A program made the translations under genes and the position numbers. DNA of 55,642 nucleotides, taken from a virus. A model generated the notes under the pieces. It did no database searches. It saw only the letters and a list, made by a program, of their open reading frames with translations, and was not told the origin of the DNA. The stretch lies in the IMG/VR virus record IMGVR_UViG_3300037042_000951, positions 1-55,642 of that record. The stretch is one strand, 5' to 3'. This document shows, one piece after another, positions 31,731 to 40,469 of the stretch (position 1 is the first letter of the stretch; the number at the start of each line of letters is the position of its first letter).

Positions 31731-32183
31731 ATGTCAGACGAACTTGGATTAGGGGCTGGTGCCAAGGGTATCAGCGAAGGGTTTAAGACTGGTCGAGAGG
31801 CTGGGCGGGAAATCGCCAAGAACATTGAAGATGTTCATAAGGAAGCAGTAGATGTAGCAAAGCAGCAAGCAAATGCAAAGATTCGTGAGCGTAGAGAAGC
31901 AGAGTTTAGGAAGGAACGGGCAATATTTAAAGCCCTTGAAGAGTACCGACACCGTAAGAAAATATCGGACGAAGAGTATAAGTTAAGGGTAGATTTTATT
32001 AAGCAGTACGGCACAAAAGAGTGGCAGAAGCTGATAGACATCAAGACGGAGATTGAGAAGCTAGAGAAAGAAGACCGCAAGTATTTTGATGCGGAGTTGG
32101 AAAAAGTTAAGTGGGTGCAATTCTGGTGTTTCTTAGCGGCTGCATGGATTGCTTATTTTATTGTATGGGGGTCTAAAAGATGA
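31731..32183 (+). CDS. C-terminally membrane-anchored coiled-coil protein, 150 aa
   Basis: A highly charged helical protein (residues 20-125) with one membrane helix near the C-terminus (WVQFWCFLAAAWIAYFIVWG). It leads the lysis cassette, overlapping the next gene by four bases. It may be a spanin-like, holin-like or tail protein; no lipobox or cleavable signal is present. Confidence 0.6.
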   Translation: MSDELGLGAGAKGISEGFKTGREAGREIAKNIEDVHKEAVDVAKQQANAKIRERREAEFRKERAIFKALEEYRHRKKISDEEYKLRVDFIKQYGTKEWQKLIDIKTEIEKLEKEDRKYFDAELEKVKWVQFWCFLAAAWIAYFIVWGSKR

Positions 32184-32440
32184 ATATGCAAGATCTTTTA
32201 AAAGCGGTTATTCCTATTGTGGTTGTTTGCTTAGGCTGGTTGCTTGGTCAGGTATCGTCATTCCAAACCCGTCTTACTCAGATTGAAGGCAAGATGCCAT
32301 CCCTAATTACCAACGAGGGCGTACCAACCGACAGCCCAATATCCGCAGAACGCAGAACCAAGATGAAAGAAGAATTTTACAAAGAACTAAACGATCTTAA
32401 TGTACGGGTCAAACTCCTTGAAGAAAGAGCAAAAAAATGA
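32180..32440 (+). CDS. N-terminally membrane-anchored protein, lysis-associated, 86 aa
   Basis: One N-terminal membrane helix (residues 9-25, AVIPIVVVCLGWLLGQV) followed by a polar, coiled-coil tail (ELNDLNVRVKLLEERAKK). It is embedded between two other lysis-type genes with ATGA overlaps at both ends. Holin modulator or spanin-like are both possible; the family is not certain. Confidence 0.6.
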   Translation: MNMQDLLKAVIPIVVVCLGWLLGQVSSFQTRLTQIEGKMPSLITNEGVPTDSPISAERRTKMKEEFYKELNDLNVRVKLLEERAKK

Positions 32441-32919
32441 TTACCCTGTTTACTACCCTTATATCGTTCCTGTCAGGGGGATTGCCTAACCTACTAGGAT
32501 TCTTCCAAGACAAATCCGACAAAAAGCATGAGATGGACATGGCTCGTTTGCAGACGGAACGGGAACTCCAGATGATGGAGAGAGGCTTTCAAGCTCAAGC
32601 CCATGTAGAAGAGATCAAGACCCAGCAGATAGAGATGCAGACCCAAGCCCAAGAAAGGGCGTCTTTGTATGCTCACGACATCGAGATTGGCAAGGGTGCT
32701 TCTCAGTGGGTTACAAATTCACGGGCTATGGTTAGACCAGCCATTACCTATGGTATGTTCATCATGTTTATGTTTGTGGAGATCTTTGGGTTCTGGTTTG
32801 CCTTTCATCGGGAAGTGGCTTTTGACGTAGCCCTAAACCTCCTATGGGATGATGAGACCCAGATTATCTGGGCAAGTATTGTTTCTTTCTGGTTTGGCAC
32901 ACAGGCGTTCAAGAAGTGA
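32437..32919 (+). CDS. Holin, 3TM (GTA-type) family, probable
   Basis: A 160-residue protein. An N-terminal hydrophobic segment (MITLFTTLISFLSGGLPNLL), a charged helix (residues 27-85), then GASQWVTNSRAMVRPAITYG and two membrane helices (about 102-124 and 140-157, ending SFWFGTQAFKK). This order matches the holins of three transmembrane segments used for virion release, which open the inner membrane to endolysin. It lies just before the endolysin. Confidence 0.7.
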   Translation: MITLFTTLISFLSGGLPNLLGFFQDKSDKKHEMDMARLQTERELQMMERGFQAQAHVEEIKTQQIEMQTQAQERASLYAHDIEIGKGASQWVTNSRAMVRPAITYGMFIMFMFVEIFGFWFAFHREVAFDVALNLLWDDETQIIWASIVSFWFGTQAFKK

Positions 32920-33023
32920 ACGAGTTTATTGCCTTATTTAATGCTTATCCTTTTGGCGTTTGCCTTGGATTAGCAGTTTTTATTAACTACACTTTTTTAC
33001 TAATTGTCCATGCGTGTGAGTGA
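32916..33023 (+). CDS. Small membrane protein overlapping endolysin start, 35 aa, GTG start
   Basis: A GTG at 32916 overlaps the holin stop and opens a frame to 33023: a 35-residue peptide with one membrane helix (FGVCLGLAVFINYTFLLIV) and polar ends. It overlaps the first codons of the endolysin, which itself has no visible ribosome site, so reading through this frame could couple endolysin translation to holin translation. No homology is recognised. Confidence 0.45.
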   Translation: MNEFIALFNAYPFGVCLGLAVFINYTFLLIVHACE

Positions 33024-33486
33024 TAAAGCCATCAAAATGATTAAGCACCACGAGGGTGTCCGTCAGCGTCCATACCGCTGTCCCGCTAAATTGTGGACGA
33101 TTGGTGTCGGGCATGTACTCTACCCACGGCAGGGTGCTTTAAAAATAGATGAACGGGATAGTACCCCACTGGAATACAAAGATGACCGTACCTTTTCGAT
33201 GGAGGAAGTAGATGACATTCTTAGAGATGACCTTAATCGCTTTGAGCGAGGTGTTGAACGCTACTGTCCCGTTAAGCTCACTCAAGGTCAGTTCGATGCT
33301 CTTGTATCTTTTAGCTTTAATGTTGGTCTGGGAACACTACAGCGCTCAACCCTCCGTCAGAAGGTTATTCGGGGCGAAATGGAAGAGGCGGCAGAGGAGT
33401 TCTTGAAATATACGCTGGCTGGGGGTAAAGTACTGAAAGGCTTAGTCACTCGCAGAAACGACGAACGAGCATTATTTTTATCTTAG
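33010..33486 (+). CDS. Endolysin, T4-type lysozyme (GH24)
   Basis: A muramidase that cleaves the glycan strand of peptidoglycan. The catalytic triad spacing Glu-8-Cys-5-Thr is seen as E15 (HHEG), C24 (YRCP) and T30 (WTIGVGH), the Cys form found in many phage lysozymes. The WTIGVGH and NVGLGTLQRSTL segments and the C-terminal RRNDERALF match GH24. No signal peptide, so export depends on the holin. The start is the ATG at 33010; a TTG two codons earlier is possible. It closes the lysis cassette. Confidence 0.9.
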   Translation: MRVSDKAIKMIKHHEGVRQRPYRCPAKLWTIGVGHVLYPRQGALKIDERDSTPLEYKDDRTFSMEEVDDILRDDLNRFERGVERYCPVKLTQGQFDALVSFSFNVGLGTLQRSTLRQKVIRGEMEEAAEEFLKYTLAGGKVLKGLVTRRNDERALFLS

Positions 33487-33497
33487 GGTAAACCCGT

Positions 33498-35390
33498 ATG
33501 CCATTTATTAAAGTACAACTAAAACCAGGTGTTAACAGAGACCAAACCAATTACACCAACGAGGGTGGGTGGTATGAGTGCGACAAAATTCGGTTTAGAT
33601 CTGGGATGCCGCAAAAAATAGGTGGATGGTTAAAAGCTGTTTTTACAGCTTTAATTGGCACATGCCGTCAAATGTTTGGTTGGTATACTACTTTTGGTGA
33701 TAACCTTTTAGCTCTTGGCACAAACATAAAAGTTTATATAGATGCAGGTGGTGCTTTCTACGATATTACGCCGTTGCGTCAAACAACTGCTCCTGGGGAT
33801 ATTACATTTTCTGCAGTAACAATAGCTCCTTTTTCATCTACTATTACTGTAACTGACGCAGCTCATGGTTGTGTTGACGGTTCGTACGTAACATATAGTG
33901 GTGCAGTATCCTTGGGTGGCAATATTACAGCTGCGGTTCTAAACCAAGAATATGTAGTTGATCTTGTTATATCTAGTAGTCAATACACAATAACTGCAAA
34001 GAATACTAGTGGCGTTACGGTTATTTCTAACGCTTCTGATATTGGAAACGGTGGTGTTCTTACAGTAGGGCGGTACCAAATAAACCCAGGTGCGGCTGGT
34101 GGAACTTATGGTTATGGCTGGGGTACTGGGACTTGGGGTCGTGGCACATGGGGTTCTCCGTCAAGTGTGCCTTATATTAATGCTCAAACAGACTGGATAT
34201 TTGCCAATTTTAATAACGATTTATTAATGAATCGTAGAGAGAACAATAGAGGTCCTATTTATATATGGGAACGGGGCGTCTTATCTACTCCAGGAGTAGC
34301 GTTAGTAACTAGGGCAGTTTTGTTATCTTCTATTGCAGGTGCGTCTGATGTTCCTGCAGAAGTTGGGATTATCTTAGTTTCTCAGAACGATAAACATTTA
34401 CTTGCTTTTGGTGCTACTGAGTACGCAGGTGCTACTTATAACCCCCTGTTAATACGCTGGGCAAACCAAGATGAGCCAGAAAATTGGACTCCTTTAGTTA
34501 CTAATTCAGCAGGATTTTTACAAGTTTCTCGTGGTTCTAGGATTATTACAGCACTCCCAACCCGCCAAGAGATACTAGTATTTACAGATACTACTCTTAA
34601 TTCTTTGCAGTTCCTTGGCACTACAGATGTATTTGGTATACAAGAACTGTCAGACAATATTTCTGTGGCTAGTGTTAGGTCTGTCACTATGGCTAGTAAC
34701 GTAGTTTACTGGATGGGAATTGACAAATTTTATGCCTATAACGGTAGAGTAGAAACACTGCCATGTACACTTCGTAATCATGTTTTCCAAAACTTAAACT
34801 ACGACCAATTAGATCAAATTATTTGTGGCACAAATGAAGGCTGGAATGAAGTATGGTGGTTCTACCCAACAGCTAATAGTTCAACCAATGATGCATATGT
34901 TATTTATAGTCATGTAGATAAAATTTGGTATTACGGGTCTATAAATAGAACCGCTTGGATAGATAATCCATTACGCCAGTATCCCCAAGCAGTGGGCGGG
35001 CAGTATTTGTATAACCACGAAGAAGGCATTAACGATGACATAGCGCCTATGAATGCTTATATTAGATCTTCCGATTTTGATTTAGCAGAGGGCGAAAACT
35101 ATATGCTTCTAAGACGTTTGATACCAGATGTGGAATTTGGGGGTTCTACTGCCGCAACGCCAGCTGTTGATATCACTCTTTACCCAAGAAACTATCCAGG
35201 AACTGCATCATTTAATGGAGCAGTCAATACTAGACCTATTATCGAAACTTCAGCAAATATCTATACAGAACAAGTATTTATAAGAAGCCGTGCTCGGCAA
35301 ATGGCGCTTCAAATAGCGTCTGATGAGTTAGGTGTTCAATGGCAATTAGGTAGTCCTCGGATAGATGCTAGACCAGATGGAAAACAATAA
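33498..35390 (+). CDS. Tail accessory protein, P22 gp10-like, with inserted module
   Basis: A 630-residue protein starting MPFIKVQLKPGVNRDQTNYT with NEGGWYECDKIRFRSGMPQK, a strong signature of the gp10-like packaged-DNA stabilisation proteins of short-tailed phages, folded largely as a beta-propeller. An inserted AHG-type module (ITVTDAAHGCVDGSYVTYSG, about residues 115-195) is of the same kind as those in the 953-residue virion protein. It helps close the tail after DNA is packaged. It begins 11 bases after the endolysin stop. Confidence 0.75.
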   Translation: MPFIKVQLKPGVNRDQTNYTNEGGWYECDKIRFRSGMPQKIGGWLKAVFTALIGTCRQMFGWYTTFGDNLLALGTNIKVYIDAGGAFYDITPLRQTTAPGDITFSAVTIAPFSSTITVTDAAHGCVDGSYVTYSGAVSLGGNITAAVLNQEYVVDLVISSSQYTITAKNTSGVTVISNASDIGNGGVLTVGRYQINPGAAGGTYGYGWGTGTWGRGTWGSPSSVPYINAQTDWIFANFNNDLLMNRRENNRGPIYIWERGVLSTPGVALVTRAVLLSSIAGASDVPAEVGIILVSQNDKHLLAFGATEYAGATYNPLLIRWANQDEPENWTPLVTNSAGFLQVSRGSRIITALPTRQEILVFTDTTLNSLQFLGTTDVFGIQELSDNISVASVRSVTMASNVVYWMGIDKFYAYNGRVETLPCTLRNHVFQNLNYDQLDQIICGTNEGWNEVWWFYPTANSSTNDAYVIYSHVDKIWYYGSINRTAWIDNPLRQYPQAVGGQYLYNHEEGINDDIAPMNAYIRSSDFDLAEGENYMLLRRLIPDVEFGGSTAATPAVDITLYPRNYPGTASFNGAVNTRPIIETSANIYTEQVFIRSRARQMALQIASDELGVQWQLGSPRIDARPDGKQ

Positions 35391-35662
35391 TGTCTTTATA
35401 TAACATTCGTGCCCCTTCGTTACCAGTTCAACCTGACGAGTATGACAATCGTCAAATGGATCAATTCCAAAATGCTTTGCGTTTGTATTTTAATCGTTTA
35501 GATGACTATAACTCTCAAGCGTCTGTTGTGCCTAGTGGGACTACAGCGGACAGACCAACATTAAGTTTACAGATTGGTCAGTATTATTTTGACACTACGA
35601 TAGGACGTCCAATTTGGTGGAACGGTACTAATTGGATAAATGCTGCTGGAACTGTAGTTTAA
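35390..35662 (+). CDS. Small tail protein, 90 aa
   Basis: Starts on the last base of the previous stop (TAATG). The 90-residue product has a helical N-terminal half (NRQMDQFQNALRLYFNRLDD) and a C-terminal PTLSLQIGQYYFDTTIGRPI plus WWNGTNWINAAG, a segment common at the tips of fibre and tail proteins. It may be a fibre-base or tail-tip component. Confidence 0.65.
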   Translation: MSLYNIRAPSLPVQPDEYDNRQMDQFQNALRLYFNRLDDYNSQASVVPSGTTADRPTLSLQIGQYYFDTTIGRPIWWNGTNWINAAGTVV

Positions 35663-35711
35663 AAGGTAATAAGATGATAAACTCTAACCCAAATAACCCT
35701 AAGAGGCTTGT
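35663..35711 (+). other. Short gap before ejection genes
   Basis: Forty-nine bases without a gene between the 90-residue tail gene and the ejection-protein gene. I see no hairpin with a T run and no clear promoter; it probably serves only as a leader. Confidence 0.4.
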
Positions 35712-37631
35712 ATGGCAGGCTTAAAATCACTCGCTCAAGAACTTCAAAGCAAAGGTCGCGATGGCGACACTATTCTTGCTCATATTAATCCTCAAGAAGC
35801 GGGTATTTTAAAAGCCCTTGGCGGTTCTGGAACTATTAACCCGCATACGGGTTTACCCGAATTTCGTTTTTGGAAATCAGTAGCCAATGCTGTTGCCGCT
35901 CCGTTTAGAGCAGTTAATGAGGTTATTAAAGCCGTTCCTGTTATTGGTCCAGCCATTGACAGAGGTCTAGTAAGTCTTGACAAAGCCGTAGGAAGTGCTA
36001 TCCCTGGGGGCTGGAATACCTTAGCTCAGACAGCTTTAGCCTTTACTCCTATTGGGTTGCCAGCAAAAGTAGGTCTTGCAGCCTTGGGCGGTAGCGGGGC
36101 TTTTGGAAAAGAAGGTAAATTTAATCTTCAACGCGCCCTTATGAGTGGCGCTATGGCTTATGGTATGAATCAGCTAACCGCTGGTCTTCAAAATGCTGGC
36201 ACTACGTCAACGGCGTTATCAAGTGCTGATGTAGTACCAATGGATGCTCTTTCTGATGTTACAGGTAGCGCAGTTGGTTCTGGAGGGGTTAATGCCGCTA
36301 CGGGAGAAATAGGTAGCGGATTGGCTGGTAATGCAAGTGGTTATATGGGTGCTGATATGCCAGTATCCGATGTGCTTGGTAATGTATCTGGATACGATGT
36401 TGGAGCGCCATTAGGATCACCTCAGTCTATTGGCTCAGAACTTATGAGAGGCAATATTGGTAATGTTGCAGAAAGAGGAATAGCTAGTGTAAAAGACACA
36501 CTAGGTTCAATGTCAATGCCATCAATGCCCTCAATGCCCTCAATGCCCTCAATGTCTGATCTGGGAACTACGGGAACTAACTTGTCCGCTGCTGGAGAAG
36601 GTTTTAAGAATCTTACTGGGTTTGGACCTGAGGGATTTAGTGGAATAGGAGAAGCCGCTACTAAGTTTGCTGCGCCTGTAACAACTAAAGGTATGGCAGC
36701 TCTTGGAATTGGTGCTATGGGTCTGTCTGCTTTAGATGAGCAACAAAAAATGCTTGATGAACAATATGCGTCAGGAAACATAGCTCAAGCAGAATACGAT
36801 GCAGGAACAGCAAGAATCAATGAATCTCGTGCCCGTAGTGAACAGGCTATGAGGGATAACCCATATCAGTTTTACGCTGGAGGGGATGTAGAATTTTCTG
36901 AAGGCGACCAAGTGAGGGGCTATGCTGCTGGTGGGCAGATTAAAAGTTATGCTAATGGTGGTCCTCTTGGCGCTATTGGAGCGCAACAAACTGCACAGAC
37001 TCAGTCTTCTTTTGCGCAAAGTCCTTACGAAAGTAGTCATCCATATGATATGGGTGATACGTTTGGTAAAGCCACACAAAGCTTTCCTAGTACACAACAA
37101 GCAATAGGTTTATCAGGCAATGGTTTAATGAGTATGTTTAACCCACCTGCACAACAAGCAATAGGTCTATCAGGCAATGATTTAATGGATATGTTTAAGC
37201 CACCTGCACAACAAAGCTATCCTAGTGCTAATCAAAACCCAAATACAGGTGTAGGTAGTTTTGCGGGTCCTAGCTCATTTTATGGTGGCGGCGGCGGGGG
37301 CGGGGGCGGTGGTAGTGGAGGGGCTTTCCCACTAGAAGGTCAATATGGTATTGTAAAAATGGCGGCTGGTGGTATGCCCCCACGGTTTTTATCAGGTGGT
37401 GGCGATGGCATGAGCGACTCTATTAGAGCAAATATCGAAGGAAAACAAGAAGCTAGACTAGCAGATGGGGAATTTGTAATCCCTGCTGATGTAGTGTCGC
37501 ACCTTGGTAACGGTTCTTCCAAGGCTGGTGCAAAACAGTTATATAGCATGATGGATAGAGTGCGCCAAGCTAGAGTAGGTACTAAAAAGCAAGGTAAACA
37601 AATTAACTCACGCAAATTAATGGCTGCGTAA
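35712..37631 (+). CDS. Putative ejection/internal virion protein, 639 aa
   Basis: A 639-residue protein with a hydrophobic, Ala/Gly-rich N-terminal part (residues 50-160, several amphipathic or membrane-prone helices), a low-complexity middle (MPSMPSMPSMPS repeats, then polyglycine) and a conserved-looking end RLADGEFVIPADVVSHLGNG with KQLYSMMDRVRQAR. It also has two GG-x-[VI] elements (GYAAGGQIKSYANGG). Its place with the transglycosylase and giant protein points to an ejected protein that helps DNA cross the cell envelope. Confidence 0.6.
   Translation: MAGLKSLAQELQSKGRDGDTILAHINPQEAGILKALGGSGTINPHTGLPEFRFWKSVANAVAAPFRAVNEVIKAVPVIGPAIDRGLVSLDKAVGSAIPGGWNTLAQTALAFTPIGLPAKVGLAALGGSGAFGKEGKFNLQRALMSGAMAYGMNQLTAGLQNAGTTSTALSSADVVPMDALSDVTGSAVGSGGVNAATGEIGSGLAGNASGYMGADMPVSDVLGNVSGYDVGAPLGSPQSIGSELMRGNIGNVAERGIASVKDTLGSMSMPSMPSMPSMPSMSDLGTTGTNLSAAGEGFKNLTGFGPEGFSGIGEAATKFAAPVTTKGMAALGIGAMGLSALDEQQKMLDEQYASGNIAQAEYDAGTARINESRARSEQAMRDNPYQFYAGGDVEFSEGDQVRGYAAGGQIKSYANGGPLGAIGAQQTAQTQSSFAQSPYESSHPYDMGDTFGKATQSFPSTQQAIGLSGNGLMSMFNPPAQQAIGLSGNDLMDMFKPPAQQSYPSANQNPNTGVGSFAGPSSFYGGGGGGGGGGSGGAFPLEGQYGIVKMAAGGMPPRFLSGGGDGMSDSIRANIEGKQEARLADGEFVIPADVVSHLGNGSSKAGAKQLYSMMDRVRQARVGTKKQGKQINSRKLMAA
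36507..36555 (+). repeat. Tandem 9-bp repeat (TCAATGCCC) in coding sequence
   Basis: At least four near-identical nine-base units encode SMP repeats in the ejection-type protein. In-frame length changes would be tolerated, so this may be a variable tract. Confidence 0.75.
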
Positions 37632-37641
37632 AGGATAAATT

Positions 37642-38559
37642 ATGGCAACTACAACAACTACAGTCACAGGACAACAGTCGATCCCAACCGAGTTAATGCC
37701 GTTCTTTACAGGTACGGGCACTGCGGGTCAACCTGGTTATTCTCCTGGTTTATTACCTAAAGCCCAAGAAATATTTTCTAAAAACTATGCAACTGGTTAT
37801 GGAACTGATTTTATAAATAGTGGTTTAGCAGGATCGGGCCGTGTTGCTAGTTTGCAACCAAATCAGGTACAAGTCGGTCAAGAACTTAAAGGTATGACCA
37901 CTCCAAAGCAGTTCCAAACTGGGTATGGTTCAGCGCAACTAGGTCTAGGGGCTTTAGGGTCTATGTTAAGCCCTGAAATGACTCAGATGTACATGTCTCC
38001 TTATATGCAAAACGTGCTTGATGTTAATAAAGCAGAAGCTATGCGAGAGGCCCAAAAAGGATTAGTAGGTCAAAATATGGCAGCTGCCCGTCAAGGAACA
38101 TATGGTGGGGCTAGAAACGCCCTAATGATGTCTGAAGCAGACCGAAATCTACAAACTAAACTTGGTCAAATTCAAGCTCAAGGCATGCAGGGTGCATTTG
38201 ATGCAGCGCAAAAAGCTCAGTTAGCTCAAGCCCAGCAGTATGGACAGTTAGGGGATGTATTAACTAAATCAGGTATATCTCAGCAAGGTGCGGATATTGA
38301 CCGTCTTAAAACTCTAGGAGCTTACGGCGACTTAGAAAGAGGTATTCAGCAACAAAATATTGACGCTAGATATCAAGACTTTCTTAAAAGAATTGGCTTT
38401 GATCAAGAACAACTTGGTAGTATGGCTGACATCCTCCGTGGTGTGCCAATTGCTAAAACGGGTGAATCTTCCTCTACTACAACTCCCCCGCCTAGTTTTG
38501 CTAGTCAACTAGCTGGTATGGGATTGTCAGGTCTGTCTTTATATAACATGTTTAAATAA
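37642..38559 (+). CDS. Putative ejection protein, 305 aa
   Basis: A Gln-, Ala- and Gly-rich, mostly helical 305-residue protein (QNMAAARQGTYGGARNALMM, then AAQKAQLAQAQQYGQLGDVL). Such low-charge helical proteins beside transglycosylase genes are typical of podovirus injection proteins (compare P22 gp16/gp20 by analogy). The C-terminus ends in GMGLSGLSLYNMFK. No enzyme motif. Confidence 0.6.
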   Translation: MATTTTTVTGQQSIPTELMPFFTGTGTAGQPGYSPGLLPKAQEIFSKNYATGYGTDFINSGLAGSGRVASLQPNQVQVGQELKGMTTPKQFQTGYGSAQLGLGALGSMLSPEMTQMYMSPYMQNVLDVNKAEAMREAQKGLVGQNMAAARQGTYGGARNALMMSEADRNLQTKLGQIQAQGMQGAFDAAQKAQLAQAQQYGQLGDVLTKSGISQQGADIDRLKTLGAYGDLERGIQQQNIDARYQDFLKRIGFDQEQLGSMADILRGVPIAKTGESSSTTTPPPSFASQLAGMGLSGLSLYNMFK

Positions 38560-38568
38560 GAGGCAATT

Positions 38569-40467
38569 ATGAGTTTATCCCAAGCCCTTAAAGAAACAGT
38601 ACACGACAGTAAAAATCTAGATCTGTTAGCTAATTTGCCACAAACTTTGATTATTCAGATGGGGCAAAGAAAAGAACTTACGCCTGAAGAAGTTACTTTA
38701 ATTATTGGTAAAAAAGGGCAGCAAATTGAAGAGGCGGCGCAACGCAAAGCATTAGCACAGGTCAGCGAACAACCCATGCCAAGCGTCATAGAACAGAAGA
38801 TGATGCAGATTGCTCAGGCTGAGAACCCAGCTCCAGAGCCACAAATGCAGCCACAAATGATGGCTGAAGCACCTATGCCTCAGTTACCAGAAGAGGTAGG
38901 TATTGCCCAGAACCCCGTGCCCCCTATGCAGATGGCTGGTGGCGGAATTATTTCGTTTAGTGGCGAAGATGGTAGCTACGTTGAAGAAGACGATGACGAC
39001 GACGAGACTGATGCTCTAATCTTCGGTTTGTTGCAAAAGATGCGATCTAGTTCAGGTCGGGCTACTCCAAGCGTTGGTATTGCTAGTGGGTATGAAGATA
39101 GAGAAGAGCGCTCAGGCGATATGGTAGACCGTCTACGAGCACAGATTATGGCTAAAGAAAGTGGTGGACGACGCTATGATAAGTCTGGCAAATTGCTTAC
39201 CTCTTCTAAAGGGGCTGAAGGCGAAATGCAGGTTATGCCCTACACCGCAAGAGACCCAGGTTTTGGTATTAGACCAGCTAGAGACGGCAGTCCTGACGAG
39301 CTACGGCGCGTAGGTGATGAGTATGCAGAGGCTATGTATAACCGCTACGGTGACTCTAAACTGGCTATGATTGCCTACAACATGGGACCTGGAGCTACTG
39401 ATAAATGGCTGGCTTCTGGCGCTGACCCACGCAGGCTACCAAAAGAAACCCAAGGGTATATCCGTGGCGTAAGCCTTGCCGAAGGTGGCGAGGTTAAAGG
39501 CTATGCAGGACCAGAAGGTAGCGTAGTAGAAACGGAAGAGCCAAGTTCTGTATTTGATAGGCTATTCGGGGGCGGTGATCGCCTTAAAGAGTATCAAGAT
39601 AGATTAGCTAGACAACAAGAATTTGAGCGGGTTACTCGTGAGCAACCTGGATTCTTCCAAAAGACTACTAGCGCAGAACGTAACAAAGCTGAAGCTGACT
39701 TAGCTGCCGCAGAAGCAGCACGTAGAGGACCACGTTCTGCTAAACCTTCTGGGGAAACTTTTGTAGACCCAAATATTACTGCACTGCAAAAAAGAAAAGA
39801 TTACGACAAAAAAATAGATACTAGCGGAGAGGGGGTTCAAAACTTAGTCGCTGCTAAAAAAGAAGAACTAACTCCAGAGCAAGAGCTGTTTAACGAAATA
39901 CGTGCTGACATGAAGGCACGAAGAGCAGCTTTAGCAGAAGATAGGAAGATGGATAAGTGGCGAGCTGGTTTAGCTGCTGGCGCTAAAATGATGATGAATA
40001 CATCTCCTTATACTATGGTAGGACTTGGTAGTGGGGTTGATGCAGGAGCGCAGTCTATGGCTGAGTCTAAAAAACTTCGTGCCGCAGAAGAAGCTGGCAT
40101 TGCCACTGGAATGGGTAGCCTGTATAAAAATCAATTGATTTCAAAACTAAAAGATGCACAAATATCTGATACCAAAGCATTTAGAGAAACCCAATTAAAT
40201 GACGCTCGAATCAAATCCACAGAAACTAGATTAGCTGAAGCGCTTAGAAACCCTAATAATCTACGCCAACAACAAATGCTTGATATTTACGAAATGCAAT
40301 TTAGTCAAGGCAAATTAGATAAAGATAAACTGCCTGAGCTTCAAAGACTAAGAGCTTGGCGAACAAATCTTGAGGCGGGTATTAGAAATAGAATGGCATC
40401 TGGTGGTGGCGGTGCGGGATATACACCAACTCAAACACAAACTGCGGCTCTTAACAAGTATTCATAA
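38569..40467 (+). CDS. Virion transglycosylase/ejection protein, 632 aa
   Basis: An SLT-type lytic transglycosylase domain lies at about residues 185-300: catalytic Glu197 in AKESGG, then GEMQVMP (218-224), AYNMGPG (269-275) and Y297 near the end of the fold. It would cut peptidoglycan during DNA entry. The N-terminal 180 residues are Pro/Gln/Met-rich with an acidic run (EEDDDDDET), and the C-terminal half is helical. GG-x-[IV] elements occur at MAGGGII and AEGGEV. Flanked by other ejection-type genes. Confidence 0.8.
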   Translation: MSLSQALKETVHDSKNLDLLANLPQTLIIQMGQRKELTPEEVTLIIGKKGQQIEEAAQRKALAQVSEQPMPSVIEQKMMQIAQAENPAPEPQMQPQMMAEAPMPQLPEEVGIAQNPVPPMQMAGGGIISFSGEDGSYVEEDDDDDETDALIFGLLQKMRSSSGRATPSVGIASGYEDREERSGDMVDRLRAQIMAKESGGRRYDKSGKLLTSSKGAEGEMQVMPYTARDPGFGIRPARDGSPDELRRVGDEYAEAMYNRYGDSKLAMIAYNMGPGATDKWLASGADPRRLPKETQGYIRGVSLAEGGEVKGYAGPEGSVVETEEPSSVFDRLFGGGDRLKEYQDRLARQQEFERVTREQPGFFQKTTSAERNKAEADLAAAEAARRGPRSAKPSGETFVDPNITALQKRKDYDKKIDTSGEGVQNLVAAKKEELTPEQELFNEIRADMKARRAALAEDRKMDKWRAGLAAGAKMMMNTSPYTMVGLGSGVDAGAQSMAESKKLRAAEEAGIATGMGSLYKNQLISKLKDAQISDTKAFRETQLNDARIKSTETRLAEALRNPNNLRQQQMLDIYEMQFSQGKLDKDKLPELQRLRAWRTNLEAGIRNRMASGGGGAGYTPTQTQTAALNKYS

Positions 40468-40469
40468 CT

